The notes under the pieces: model-generated
Seen by the model: only the letters and a program-made list of their open reading frames with translations
Databases searched by the model: none
What the model was told of the DNA's origin: nothing
Part shown: in pieces, positions 21,539-33,332 of the stretch
Numbering within the stretch: position 1 is the stretch's first letter
Layout: each line of letters opens with the position of its first letter
Source: Roridomyces roridus
Taxonomy: Eukaryota; Basidiomycota; Agaricomycetes; Agaricales; Mycenaceae
NCBI GenBank assembly: GCA_029378245.1
Contig: JARKIF010000050.1
Span: forward strand, 186,001 to 250,000
Length of the DNA: 64,000 nt
Direction of reading: 5' to 3'
Program-made: the position numbers and the translations under genes

Positions 21539-23684
21539 ATGCCCATTACTCCTCAGACAATCGCCAACGGGGACCAGATTGATCGGCTGGTGCTCTCCCC
21601 CACAGGAGAGCGGGTCGTCTACGGCGTCGGCCCGTGGTTCCGCGGCAAAGACGAGCACAAAACGCAGGCACTCTGGCTCGCGGATGTCGGCGTGCAGAAT
21701 AGCACGCGCAAGATAACTACGGGGCTCTTCTACGATCGCGACCCTGCATTCGATCCCAAGTCTGGCGATATCTTCTTCCTTTCCGACAGACACAAAGCGG
21801 GTGGTGCGGCGCAGATATACCGTCTATCGGTTGCGGCGTTTGGTGGGGACCCGGTGCCTCTCACGCCGACGAAGAATGTCAAGGGTGTGTCGTCGTTCAA
21901 AATCTCTCCCGATGGGCGGTGGCTTGCCTATGTCAGCCCCGACGAGCCTGAGGACAAGGACGAGGAAAGCAAAGATAGTTATGTGATTGTCTGGCAGGCC
22001 CCAAAAGACCTGGGGCGTCTGCGACTCCTTGATCTTGCAAGCCAAGATGGAAGGTGAGTCAATGTGCCGCCAGTATCTGCGACTTACTGACCGAAGCTCA
22101 GCCCCCGCACCGTCGTCTCCGTTCCCCGGCATGTAACATCATTCACTTGGGCTCCCGACAGCAAACACATTCTCTATCGACTTTCCGAGCTGCCCAGCTT
22201 GGAAACCAACGCCTTCCCGATCTCTGAGCATATCCTGTCCTTCACGGAACAAGGCGCTGGGCTGGACACCGAAACTACGTGTCTCGTAACGCACAAGCGT
22301 GTCCTTTCCAGCGAGAGCGTCTGGGTCAGAGGAGAAACTGAAAGATTCTGTTTCCTTCATGGAGGACCGTCGTCCGCTCCGGCCCTCTGGACCTGCGAAA
22401 CTTCGCCCGGGTCATCCCCTCTGCGCGTTGCATTTGGCGAGACAGATGATGCTTCGTCTCTGGTGCTTCTGGGCGAGAAGGTTGCCGTGGAGGTTGCTTG
22501 TGGCTTGGAGACTCGGATCGACGTAGTCGATGTCAGCACCCAAACGATATCCACCGCGTTCGAGACGTCTAACGAGGCATTCTCTCGCTGGGACATCAAA
22601 CAAGTGGGAGACAAGTACGTTTATGTGGCTGCACGCAGCTCGGGCGTCACAGGCGAGGCGGATAATGTCTGGTCAGGCTCCGTGGAGTCAGGGACAAAGG
22701 GCTCGTTGTCGACGAGGCTGTCTTCCCACAACGAATGGATCGAGGCAGCGGAGACGCCGCAGCGCGCACCATTGTATTGGACTGCTGTCGATGGGACAGC
22801 GCTGCAGGGAGTTATTGCACATCCGCAGGGTATAGAGGTTAAACGGCTGCCAACTGTTGTTGTTCCACACGGTGGGCCTTACTAGTGCGTATTCTTTTGG
22901 ATCTCGTCTATTTCATCTGACATATCATAGCCGAGATACTCTACACATGGTTTTAAGTGCGTCTAGTTCTTATCGCAATTCACGGTCTAACTGTACACAG
23001 GCGCCAATTATGTCAATTTCCTTGCTTTGCATTTCCTGGTGCTTTGTCCGAACTACCGCGGGAGCTCAGGGCGTGGCGCCGCATTCGCGGAGACTGCACT
23101 TGGTGGGATGGGCGCTCGCGATTATTCGGATACGGAGTCGATGCTTGCGGAGGCGATCAAGCGGGGGTACGTTGATCCAGACAAGGTTGCGCTCGCGGGC
23201 TACAGCCAGGGAGGGTTCCTCACCGCGTGGGGTGTTACACGTCCCAATTCGCCGTGGAAGACGGGTGTCATTGGGGCTGGGCCGACTGATTGGGGTGCCA
23301 TGGCTATTACTTCGGATTTGCCGGACATGGAGGTTTGTTGAGTTTTCTTGCTATAACAAGTGGCTGACCGCTGCCTAGGCTGATCTCGGGGGAAGTGCTC
23401 CTTGGTCTCCTTCGGAGCCACAATACCTGCGCGGAAGTCCCATTCGTGATGTGAAGAACGTCAAGGTGCCGGTCCTGATTACGCATGGAGAAAAGGACGA
23501 GCGGGTGCCGCTGTCGCAGGCTGTGGGGTTCATGCGTGGCTTAGTGAGGGAGGCAGATGAGAGTGTGCGCGAGGCGTCCCAGTTGGTCATTTATCCGCGC
23601 GAGGGACATGGGTTCCAGGAGAAAAAACACGTCGAAGATCATTTGGAGCGCGTTTTGGCACATCTGGAGAAGTATTTGAAGTAG
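21539..23684 (+). CDS. S9-family serine peptidase (prolyl oligopeptidase / acylaminoacyl-peptidase type)
   Basis: Two-domain peptidase. The N-terminal half has beta-propeller-like repeats (LVLSPTGERVVYGV, FDPKSGDIFFLSD, FKISPDGRWLAYVSP, FTWAPDSKHILYRLS). The C-terminal half is an alpha/beta-hydrolase: HGGPY (oxyanion region), LCPNYRGSSGRG, nucleophile elbow GYSQGG with Ser at about 23204, HGEKDERVPLSQ with the catalytic Asp, and PREGHGF with the catalytic His. This triad order is diagnostic of S9. There is no signal peptide or transmembrane segment, so a cytosolic enzyme is likely. Introns include one at about 22885 (GTGCGT...ATAG) and one at about 23334-23379. The start at 21539 directly precedes the conserved frame. 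UTP10 starts 83 bp downstream on the same strand. Whether it is dipeptidyl-peptidase V or acylaminoacyl-peptidase cannot be settled by eye. Confidence 0.9.
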
Positions 23685-23767
23685 TTTTGTATCGGCTTCC
23701 AAATTTGGCCTCTGGACGAGTATTGTTTGTCTTGTTTGCACGGCTGTCAAATTTTTGCTCTCGATCA

Positions 23768-26700
23768 ATGGTGTCGAGCCTTGCCGCCCAGTTGGCCAAG
23801 GGGGCGTCCGTCAACACCACCCTTCTCGTTGACCGCTCCAGAAGAAAGGCCGCTGAATCCTACCTCTTCACCGGGCGCGAGGCGGACCAGCATGACCTCG
23901 ACTCGATCCACGCTCTTGCCGTCAACGCTTTCATCCAGCTCTCTGCGTTGAACGGCAATCTCAGCAGATTCGAAGGACCACTGTTCTCGGATGCATCCAG
24001 GAACACCGACCGCACGCTTCTTTCTGTCGAGGAGGCGACGCAATTGAACGCGTCGATTGAAGGGTTCTTGGCTTTGCTCGGGCCTCTTCTCATTGACGCT
24101 CCGACGGGGAAGATTCTGGAGTGGCTCGTGCGCCGGTTCAGGTGCGTGCTCTTTGGATTTTTGTCGGATTAAAACTGAGCGGACTGCAGGATAAACGAAT
24201 TCAATGTCGAGTCCCTCCTCGCCCTTTTCCTGCCCTACCACGAATCTCCGCATTTCGCCAAGATGTTGACGATCCTTCACATCCAGTGCGTGTCAATCAC
24301 GCTGTATTTTTCGTTCTCTCATTCGCGTTAGACAAAATTCCACTTGGAGCTTCCTCCTCCCTTTCAAGTCCTCAGCCCAGAATGTGCCCAGAGTCGCTTT
24401 GGTCACGGAGATGCTCAAGAATTCGGATGCCACCCGGTTCATTGTCAACCTCCTGCCGACCGCGATCAAGGGAAATTACTCCCACCACACCATCCTCGCT
24501 TTCAATGCCGCGACGATACACGACTATCTAACTCGGGTCAAGGCCCTCGATGAGGGCACCATTGCGCACCTCCTCCCAGCACTCCTGGCGCCGCTGCAGA
24601 ATCGTGCCAACGTGACGAAGGATGCAATCGTACGGCCTCTCTCTTCTGTCGCTACCCCACTGAACTCTTTCTCCAGCTCGGAAGCTGCATCCTCCTTTCC
24701 GCATTATCTCAAGTGTGTCGGGTCACTCCCGCGGCTTTGAAGACGATCGTCAACGCCATGGCTGCCAGTGCGCGTCGTGTTGCCACAAAGCAGTTTGTCA
24801 ATGCGGTCGTTTCGGTCTGTGAGGCGCAGGAGCCACTCGAAGCGCTGACGGACGGGACAGCCAACACGATCTTGCGCTTACCGTCCATCCAAGATGAACT
24901 GCGCACAGCAGAGCGATGGGCCGGTGTCGAAAAGTTCGTTTGCCCGTTGCTGGCGACCCTTTTCAAAAAGTGAGCGCGTTTTTGGCTATTGTTATTGCCC
25001 ATTCTTAATTTTCGTGTAGAATGGACGCGGAGAACGTGCTGTCTCTTTTGGAGTCGACTATCAATTCTCCAAGTGCCCCGTCTGCTGTTGTGAGGCACCT
25101 CGTCGGCCTACTCCTCATCAAGGCCCTCTCCGAGGATGGTCACCCACCCACCCGTCTGCTTCTGTCGCAAATTCAGCAGCGACACCCTGTCATATTGAAG
25201 GAGGTCGCAGACGAGATGTCACGTTCCCACGAGGGCGTAGACGACTTGCTGGTCTCACTCTCTGCGGCTGACGAGCTTCAAGTGGGCGGCAGCGTCGTCT
25301 CGTCGATGGGTGCAGACGAGCGTGTTCGTACTGCAGCAGTAAAGGAACTTCTTAAGATGCTGGCAGCTCCGGATCAGGAGCCCAAAGTTCTGGTATGTCC
25401 CATTCCTCAGAGACACGAATGGCATTGACTTTTGGTGCAGCAATCAGTACGGGCGGCTCTCATCGCTCGTGTCCAAGATACCAGCACCGCCGTCCTTAAT
25501 GCGCTCTACGCAGATCCCTCTGTCATCACCCCTGTCTTCCTGGAAGATCCAAAGGCGTATCTGGAAAATCTTTCCACGGCGATCACAGGAGCAAAACCCA
25601 AACGCGCGTTCCTTCGGCTGCATCTCACCTTCTTGGCCGCCCATTTCTGCGCTTTGGCAACCACTTCCGCGTTGGAAGATGTGTTTGACAAGATATTCTT
25701 CCCGTTTTTGCTGTTCTCCAAGGCTCGACAGCATACCGCGGAAGGTGACGTGGGAGATTATCGAGCAGCATCCGGCTGTTCTGAGGCACGAGTTGCTTGC
25801 CGGGTGTGTGCAGATCTGGAGTGCGGAGAAGGGCAAGACGGAGGAGGAGGAGGAGGGGTCGGATAGACTCTCTGCGATGAATCGGGCAGTTTCAGCCAAG
25901 CTGGCAGGTGGGTCGCTCACCTTCCTCTCCGGCTACACGTGACTGATTTATTCCCAGAAAATGTGATGGCGTCAAACAGCTACTCGGCGCATTTCAGCTC
26001 CCTGACGCGCAAGATGCACGACGCGGACCCTAATGTGCGGGTTCTTGCCTACCTTATCGTCAGGGCGCTGCTCGTGCGTCTGTCGGGCGATCACCAGATC
26101 GAGGCTGCAAGCCAGGCTTTGGAAGCCATCGGTCTACAGCAGCTGCCGGACCTCGATACGTCCTCTGTGGAATCACAGACGTTGCCCGAGGTGTGTATAC
26201 TCGTCTTGTCGACCAGAACTTGTCTCACTTTTGATTGCCTAGTTTTTGAGCGACGTCAATTTGGGCAAGATGGTGGTCAGTAAGGCTACGAGCAAGAACA
26301 CGACACATTGGCTGCAAATGTCCATCGCGACCTTGGTGCTGGCTGTACCTCGCCCGTCGGGGTCCATTCTCAACTGGTTTGCGGAGGTATGCGGCAAGAT
26401 TTTTTGACCATTTATACTGTACCGATTGCCACTCCTCAGGAATCCGACTACGTCAAGCTGTTGCGGTCCGCTTACAAACTGGCGGTTTCCTCCACCACTG
26501 TTCCAGTCCTCACTGTGGGACTCCTCCGCGAGCTGTTCATCAGTCTCAAAGACGATGCCCTTGCGTTCCTCGCCGGTTTCTGGACGACCAGCCTCGGTTC
26601 CTCTCCCGAGCAACACCCTCTTTGTGTGGCTGCTTTACGCCATGCAGCTGCATTCTTGACGGCGCACAAAGACGAATCGGACGGCGTGGACTTTCAGACG

Positions 26701-29700
26701 ATACTTCCCGCATTGATCGTATGCCTACAAAGTCCCGATCGGGAAATTCGCGTAGCGGCGCTTGATTGCGTTACGCTCCTCGCTGGTCTGGCGGAGCAAC
26801 GGTTCTCGGCAGTGTACGCATTCGACGTCATTTATGGTGAAAGCGATGGTGGGTTTCCTTCCTTGCTTCCATTTCGACCCGCTGACTTGTCCTCAGCGAA
26901 ACTGCAATACCTGTCTCAGGGCGATATCAAGAAGTACCTGAATGATATCTTGGAACACCGCGAGCACCTTACCTTGGATGCGACTTATCTGAAAGTTTTC
27001 CACGTCCAGCATCTGGCCCGTTTCGCTGCGGATAAGAAGAAGGATTCAGAGTACGTTGCACAAGTTTTGCCGGCTGTCTCGCATTCTCATTTGGTTTAGG
27101 TACAAGCGCCGCGTACTTTGCTATCTCTTGTCACATGTCCATGTCGTGCGCCTTGTTTCTGCTCGGATCGCCCTGCTACGGTCGATTGAGGGCATTGCGG
27201 ACAAGGCCAGGACCGAGGTTCTTCTACCCGTCATAGTCGGCCTGATACAAAGCGATGAGCCTCTGCGGCATGATTCGCCAGAGGAGGACTTTGCGAGCCT
27301 TGTGGTGGCTTCTTTCGATGCTGCTTCGGCGCCCGACTTGAACGACCCCAAGGGCTCACTCTGGAGCGTGTTTGTGTCTGTGCTACATCATTACCTCAGA
27401 CTCGGTGCGTTCTCCAGCTTACTCGCGTGCTTTGCTCTGACATCCGGACCTTCTAGGAACTGCGTGCAGAACTGTTCTCCTGCAAAATTTGGAGCAGTGG
27501 CTCTTGGGTACTCTGTCGACGGATCGCAAAGTCGAAGTGTGCAATATGTTGTTGCAAGTGGGGTCCACGGACACGGAAATGGTGCGCCTCATATCCTCCT
27601 CCTTCCCTTGCAATTGACTCACATTTCTTAGTACCTCCCATCTAAAAAACTTTTGGCCGCGGCTTTCGCTGACATACCGGTTGTGATACGGCTTCTGCTT
27701 GCGACGAGACCAGATGCCAGTACGAGTCCGAGGGCGAGCAAACGAGCGAAATTGGCCGAGTGAGTATTATTCCCTTGCGGCCCTTTTCAAAGTCTGACGT
27801 CCATTCAGTGTCTCCGAGGACACCTTGTCGAGTCTCGGCCTTCTCGCGGAAGTTTTAACGAGTATTCAGTTGCCCGGATCCCTTGATCTGGTCTCCAGGC
27901 TTCTCGAAACTCTTCACAACGTCGTACAATCCGCTCCGACCAACACGGATGTCAGCTACGTGGAGCAATCGCTCATGTCGGCCGTCGAAAACTCTGCCGA
28001 GAAGATTGTCGAGGTCCCGAACATTTCCCCCAGTGCTATTCGCCTCGATATCCTGGTGGAACTTATTCGTGGTGAGTCATCCTCTTCCCACCACGTCAAA
28101 AACGCGTGACTAAAGCTACATCAGTCGCGGAGAATCCGCAGACGTTCAACCAGGCTCTCCTGCTAATGGCGACCCTGGCCCGTCTGGCACCCGACTCTGT
28201 CTTGCACAATGTCATGCCGGTCTTCACTTTCATGGGATCCAATGTCTTCCATCGCGACGATTCCTACAGCTTCAAAGTCGTTCAAAGGGTACTTTTTCAG
28301 TGTTCTTGCCCATGATTTCTGATGCTCAACTTTTTTTCAAGACTGTTGAAAGCATCGTCCCCGTCATGGTTTCCTCTCTGAAGAACGCTCATTCGAATCC
28401 TCTGGACCTGTACATTGCGTCCAGAGACTTCCTGCGCGTCTTCACAGATGCTGCCAATCATATTCCTCGGCATCGTCGGACCAGGTTAGCGCCACGTCCT
28501 CTCTCCAGAACGTGCTCTCATCTTGTCGTTTAGCTTTTTCGGTCATCTCGCCGACGTGCTTGGCCCGGCCGACTTTGTCCCACCTCTCTGCATGCTCTTG
28601 GTCGAGAAGATTGCCAGTCGCGTCGTTCGTCAAACACCGGAAGAAGTGCAGAACTTGCTGAGTCTGCCTATCTCTGTACTTCATCGCTATCCGTCGACTC
28701 TTCAGACTTTCGTGTGTTTCGTGCTTTTTTGATTGCGACGTCTCTGAAACTCCTGGCTAGATTTTGACCGAAGTCCTACGGGAGGCTCAACGGCTCACGG
28801 CGCGGGCAGCGGATCCCGAGAATCTGGAGCCCGCGTTGCTGGATAACTCACCGTGGGTTGCCCTTCGTCCGCATCCAAGAATACTTTTGAAGGACTTTGC
28901 AGTGATGACGATCAATTGTTGCCATCAGCTGCGACGCTCAGACGAAGAGCTTGTGCTCTTGTGATCTTCGTCGGCTTCGCGGTGAAGATGCCCTCGTCTG
29001 GTGCTCCTGATGTCGACGTGCCCGAGGGAGCCACTATGACCACTCTGGTCTCGCTCCTGATCGGATTGGTTACCGCACGCGGAGGGTCCACTCCGGAGAC
29101 TAAAGTCGACGATGTGTCGCAGGCAGCGCGTTCCGCCCTCACAAGAGCTCTCCGTTGCATGTCGGCTGTGGACTTTGTCGATGCTTTGTTGTCGATTCTC
29201 AAGTCTGGCGACTCCCCGGTGGGTTTCTCTTCCATCACAGAGCATCGGCTGGTTATTAAATCTTCTTCAGGTCAAAGTCGGGGCTTTGGATTTGCTTAGT
29301 CAACGCATCCACGACATCAGCAGTGCTACTAGAGCCAAGATCACCGCTCGTATCAACGAGACTGTGGACGAGATCAAGAAGCTCTTGCTCGCCCATCTGG
29401 ACGGGGCATTGGCTGCATCAGGCTACAAAGCTGTGCGGTCAATCGTCGAAACTATGGGTCCCGGTGAGGAGAACTCCCTCCTTGCCTTGATCCCTCTGGC
29501 TATTTCGGCTATCCGAAATAGGAAGATGGTCAAGCCGGCAGTATCTGCTCTGGCCCCGATGTCGTGCGTTTCTTGCAGCCTTTCCTTGCTATCGACTGAC
29601 ACGACACGTACGTGACAGGACCAAGCTGGGGCCGCGTTTGATTCCCTTCTTCCGCGACATTGTTCTCCAGTCCGTTTCACTCCTTCAGGATGGTTTCGAG

Positions 29701-31128
29701 GGTCTGTTCCTTCTTCTTTAGTTATCATTGTTTGACAACCCTGCAGATTCGGAAACAGAGACGCTCAGTGTCCTCAACGGACTCCTCACATCAATCCCGA
29801 CGTTTTGGGGTCCTGCAGAGCTCACCCAGGTCTCGAAACTATATATTGATCGTTATACTTCATCAGCCGTTCCTTTGCTGCCGCTGATGAAGACGGTCGC
29901 CAAACGGGCTCCCACAGCGGTCCTTATTACCGCTCTTGCGGATATGTGGCCTACACTCAAGGCTTCTCCAAATGAGGTGCGTTTACACCGCAACACTTTC
30001 GTCCCTTCTCACGTTCTCTGTAGGATCGCCTCGTTGGCTTCTTTGACCTCCTTAAACGATGTCTGAGAGGTGGGTCGCGACCCGCGATCCAGGAGAATGT
30101 CCGTGTCCTATTCAATATCTTTTTGGACGCGTTTGGTCTCGCGGGTCTCTCCTCACCAGTAAGCGAACAACTGGAATGTCGGGGCACTGGACTGATGTCT
30201 TTTTAGGCCGAGGATGAAGCGATCTCTGCGTTCACTGAGGTCGTTGTCAAGCTGAACGAGGCGTCGTTCCGCCCGCTTTTCCGCAAGTTGTATGATTGGG
30301 CGTTTGCGAATGAGACTGGTTTGTATATCTTGTCCTCTTTGTATCTAACGCTAACGTACTCGCACAGCCGATATCCAAAGGAGGATCACCTTCTGCAACG
30401 TCTATGCTGCGCTTTTGGACTTCTTCAAGGTAGCAATGATTAGATTTGACTCATTCTTGGTGCTAACTCTCCTTAGGGTCTCATGAACCCATACATGTCT
30501 TTCCTCGTACAGCCATTTGCAGATGTGCTGAAAGACTATACCAAAAACAAGCTCTCGGACCCCGTTCTTTGGACGGGTGTCCTCGATATCTTTACAAAAA
30601 GTCTTGTAGCGGATGACGGCGGTGCGCATCATCGCAGCCCACTAGATTCTTACTTATACGAGTTGCAGCATTCTGGCGCGACGACAAGTTAAGGCTTGCC
30701 GCACCGGCGCTGGTCCAACAGGTTGCAGTCTGCGTCCGTCTGCCTAACAGCGACGCCGAGAGCAAAACGCTCGTGACCGAGTGCCTCGTCGCACTGACCG
30801 ACAGCGCCTCGGAAGACGTCCTCCTCAAAGCCATCAACCTCGATCTGTTGATGCACACTCGGTCGGATGACGTTCGTGTGAGGGTCTTTGCGCTTTCGTG
30901 CGCGACGGCACTGTGGAACGCCCATGGTGGGAAACTGCTCGGTATGTCCTTGTCCACATTCTTTTTTCTTGAAACGCGCACGCTGACTTGGATTCCTCAG
31001 CCTTTGCCTCCGAGACGGCGACGTTTATTGCGGAATGTGGTGAAGACGAGCACGATACGGTGGTCAGAGAGGCCTTGAGATTGAAAACTGCGGTGGAGAG
31101 CGTAGCAGGGAATATAAGCGGCCTGTGA
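23768..31128 (+). CDS. UTP10: U3 snoRNP protein UTP10 (HEATR1 homologue)
   Basis: Very large HEAT-repeat protein of the small-subunit processome, needed for 18S rRNA maturation in the nucleolus. The N-terminus SSLAAQLAKGASVNTTLLVDRSRRK and the block YLFTGREADQHDLDSIHALAVN are characteristic. So are EWLVRRFRINEFNVESLLALF and LPYHESPHFAKMLTILHI. The whole length is helical repeats split by about 20 short introns. The C-terminus (ETATFIAECGEDEHDTVV... ending GNISGL) matches the end of the BP28 C-terminal domain. Two frame breaks are visible: a one-base gain at about 25744 (frame QHTAE to TWEIIEQHPAVLRHELL) and a loss of one base (or gain of two) at about 28855-28870 (before SASKNTFEGLCSDDDQLLPSA). 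Because the gene should be essential, assembly error is more likely than decay. The predicted length is in the usual range for fungi (about 2,000 aa). Confidence 0.9.
31023..31070 (+). repeat. UTP10 3'-end block with two diverged copies downstream
   Basis: The coding block GTTTATTGCGGAATGTGGTG at the UTP10 C-terminus recurs as GTTTATTGCAGAATGTAGCG at 31293 and GTTTATTGCAGAATTGTAGCG at 35759. In each case AAGACGAACACGAC-like sequence follows. The copies lie in the downstream flank of the two PAK-derived segments, on the side facing UTP10. Confidence 0.5.
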
Positions 31129-31266
31129 TAAATAAATAGACTCCACTTGTATCAATCTATTCCGGAGGACCATCTCTTTCCCGTTTCTCCTCAATTTTCG
31201 CACAGCGAGCACGCAGCTGCTGGGGGACCAGGACCAGGTTATAGTTTTGGCAGAAGTCCAGTAAGA

Positions 31267-33332
31267 AATCCTCATATCCCATTCCCCACTCCGTTTATTG
31301 CAGAATGTAGCGAAAAGACGAACACGACATGTACTGAGATCAACAAGGTCCCTGCGATTTGAGCGAGAGGAAAAAGGAAAATTGCGGTGCGGTGCGTAGG
31401 AGAGCGTAAAAGGGCGTATAAACGTGGGTGAGAGAGGGCACATGCTACGTGAGTGAGGCGAGTGAGTGATATGTAGATACTTAAATAAGTAAGTAAAAAA
31501 AAAAAAAAAAATCCAGGCGACGGGGTATGAAATGCATGCAAAGATGTGGATAAGATGATGAGATGAGATGGATGGGAGAGATGCATATGCGTTGCTGTCA
31601 TAGCGGGGTGGGTGGAATTTCCCCCGTTTGGAGAGGCTGCTCGATGGCCATGCAGCGCGACAGCAGTTGCACAATGACCGGTCGGCCGCACGCCTTCTGC
31701 AGGAAAGACGTCTGTGCACAAAAGTCAGCCCAAGTGGCAGGGAAACGAAGGGAATCACGTACCCCAAGCAAGGCCGCAGGCTTCGGACGCGACATCGGCG
31801 GCTCGGAACACAATCTCAAAAAGTCGTGGAACGACGGAGGGTACAACGCAGGCTCGCTAACAGGCGGCCAGCGGTTAGCAGGCTCTTGCGTGTCAGCAAA
31901 CGGCGGGTTGGCCTCTGCCAGCTCCCAGATCGTCGCACCAACGGACCACACGTCTATTTTCAGCGGATCATACGAACCACTTGCAGAAAAAACACATCAG
32001 TTCCTTGATCCACACAAAGGCGGGGAATCGACTTACGATCGCACCTCGGGTGCTTGCCAGAAGAGCACGCCCGCGGGTTCAGTGGCAAGAGGTGCCTCGG
32101 GTGTCACGAGTACCGCATTCGAAAAGTCGGCTAAAAGATTGCTCAGAAGTGAAGAGCAGGAGATACACGGCACTCACTGAGCTTCAAAACACCCTGGCTA
32201 TTCAACAACAAATTATCCGAACGCAGATCCCGATGTGCGATACCATGTTTTTGCAGGTAGTCCAGCGCCTGCAGCATCTATCCACGCGTGTCAACAAAAA
32301 AGAGTAAAAAGAGAAGAAGCAAAAGTACTCACATCACTCGCAAACCGCGCTAATACGCGCGGCTCCTGAATCCGCAAGCCAGCATCCACCAACCCGACGA
32401 CATCCGCCAAACTCCGCTCCATAAGTTCCATCCGAATCCACAGAGCATCGTCCACAAGATCCACATAAAGTGCATCCAGCCCAAGCACCTGCTCACACCA
32501 AAGCCCTCTCAACAACGAACACTCTCGCTGCACGTCCACAAGCTTGGGCGTCCCCGCCGGATCCAGCGAAACGCTCTTGATCGCCACCATCACCTGCCGC
32601 CCTGCCGCCACATCCTCCGCATCACGCGCCTTTATTAATGGCGGCAGCTTCAACTTGCTGATAGCAGCCCCAGGTGAAATGGCCGCAGCGTAAACACTCC
32701 CAGATTCGCCCTCCGCAATCTCCTGTAAATCGCAGTAGAAATCCCGGGGATCTGTAGGCTCGTCGATAAAGTCCTCTAACGGTGCGACTGCAGCAGCAAC
32801 CCAACCCACGTAACGCCTCGCAGGTGTGATTGGCGTCTGCGAGAGCCCAAGCGCGGTCAGTGGGCCCGGTGAAAGTCGAGTACGCGTCGTAGTGATGACT
32901 GTAGGCCGCGTTGGTGGCGGTGCGGCCTGTAGACCCAGCGCCGCGCGCTGCTTGGGTCCAAGCGTCCCTTCCTCGTCCTCCTCTTCCTCTTCCTCTGCCG
33001 CGTATTCACGCAACAGACTCCGGAGCGGGCTCTCGTACTCTGGCGGGCTTAACGGACTGACAACCGCGCCATCGCCCTCGTTTGGAGGCTCGAATCCATA
33101 GCCATACGCGTACCCCTCCTCCTCGTCTTCTTCTTCCTCCTCCTCAGCAGGACCGCCAAACGTATCCGTCGCACTAACCATCATCTCCGCCCTCGCATCG
33201 GGTCGCTTCTTCTCCGTCGCGCGCCGTTGCATATCCTCCCACTCTCTCCTCCTCCTCTCCTCCTCGTCCTCCTCCTGCTCCTCCTGCGACTGGCCACGCC
33301 GATGCCTGCCACTATCCAATTTGAATCCATTG
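31267..33332 (-). repeat. Segmental duplication, copy 1 (PAK catalytic half plus 3' flank)
   Basis: This 2.07-kb segment is closely similar to 35735-37795 in the same orientation and includes the PAK kinase half and about 330 bp of downstream flank. The upper boundary is sharp: both copies read GATTCAAATTGG (minus strand) up to CAATGG and then diverge completely. The lower boundary is just outside the UTP10-like GTTTATTG block. The copies differ by scattered substitutions and several one-base indels, nearly all damaging copy 2. Confidence 0.85.

Noticed and set aside
32826..33101. Plus-strand Ser-rich frame opposite kinase copy C
   Set aside because: It is the antisense shadow of the poly-Glu linker of the chimera.
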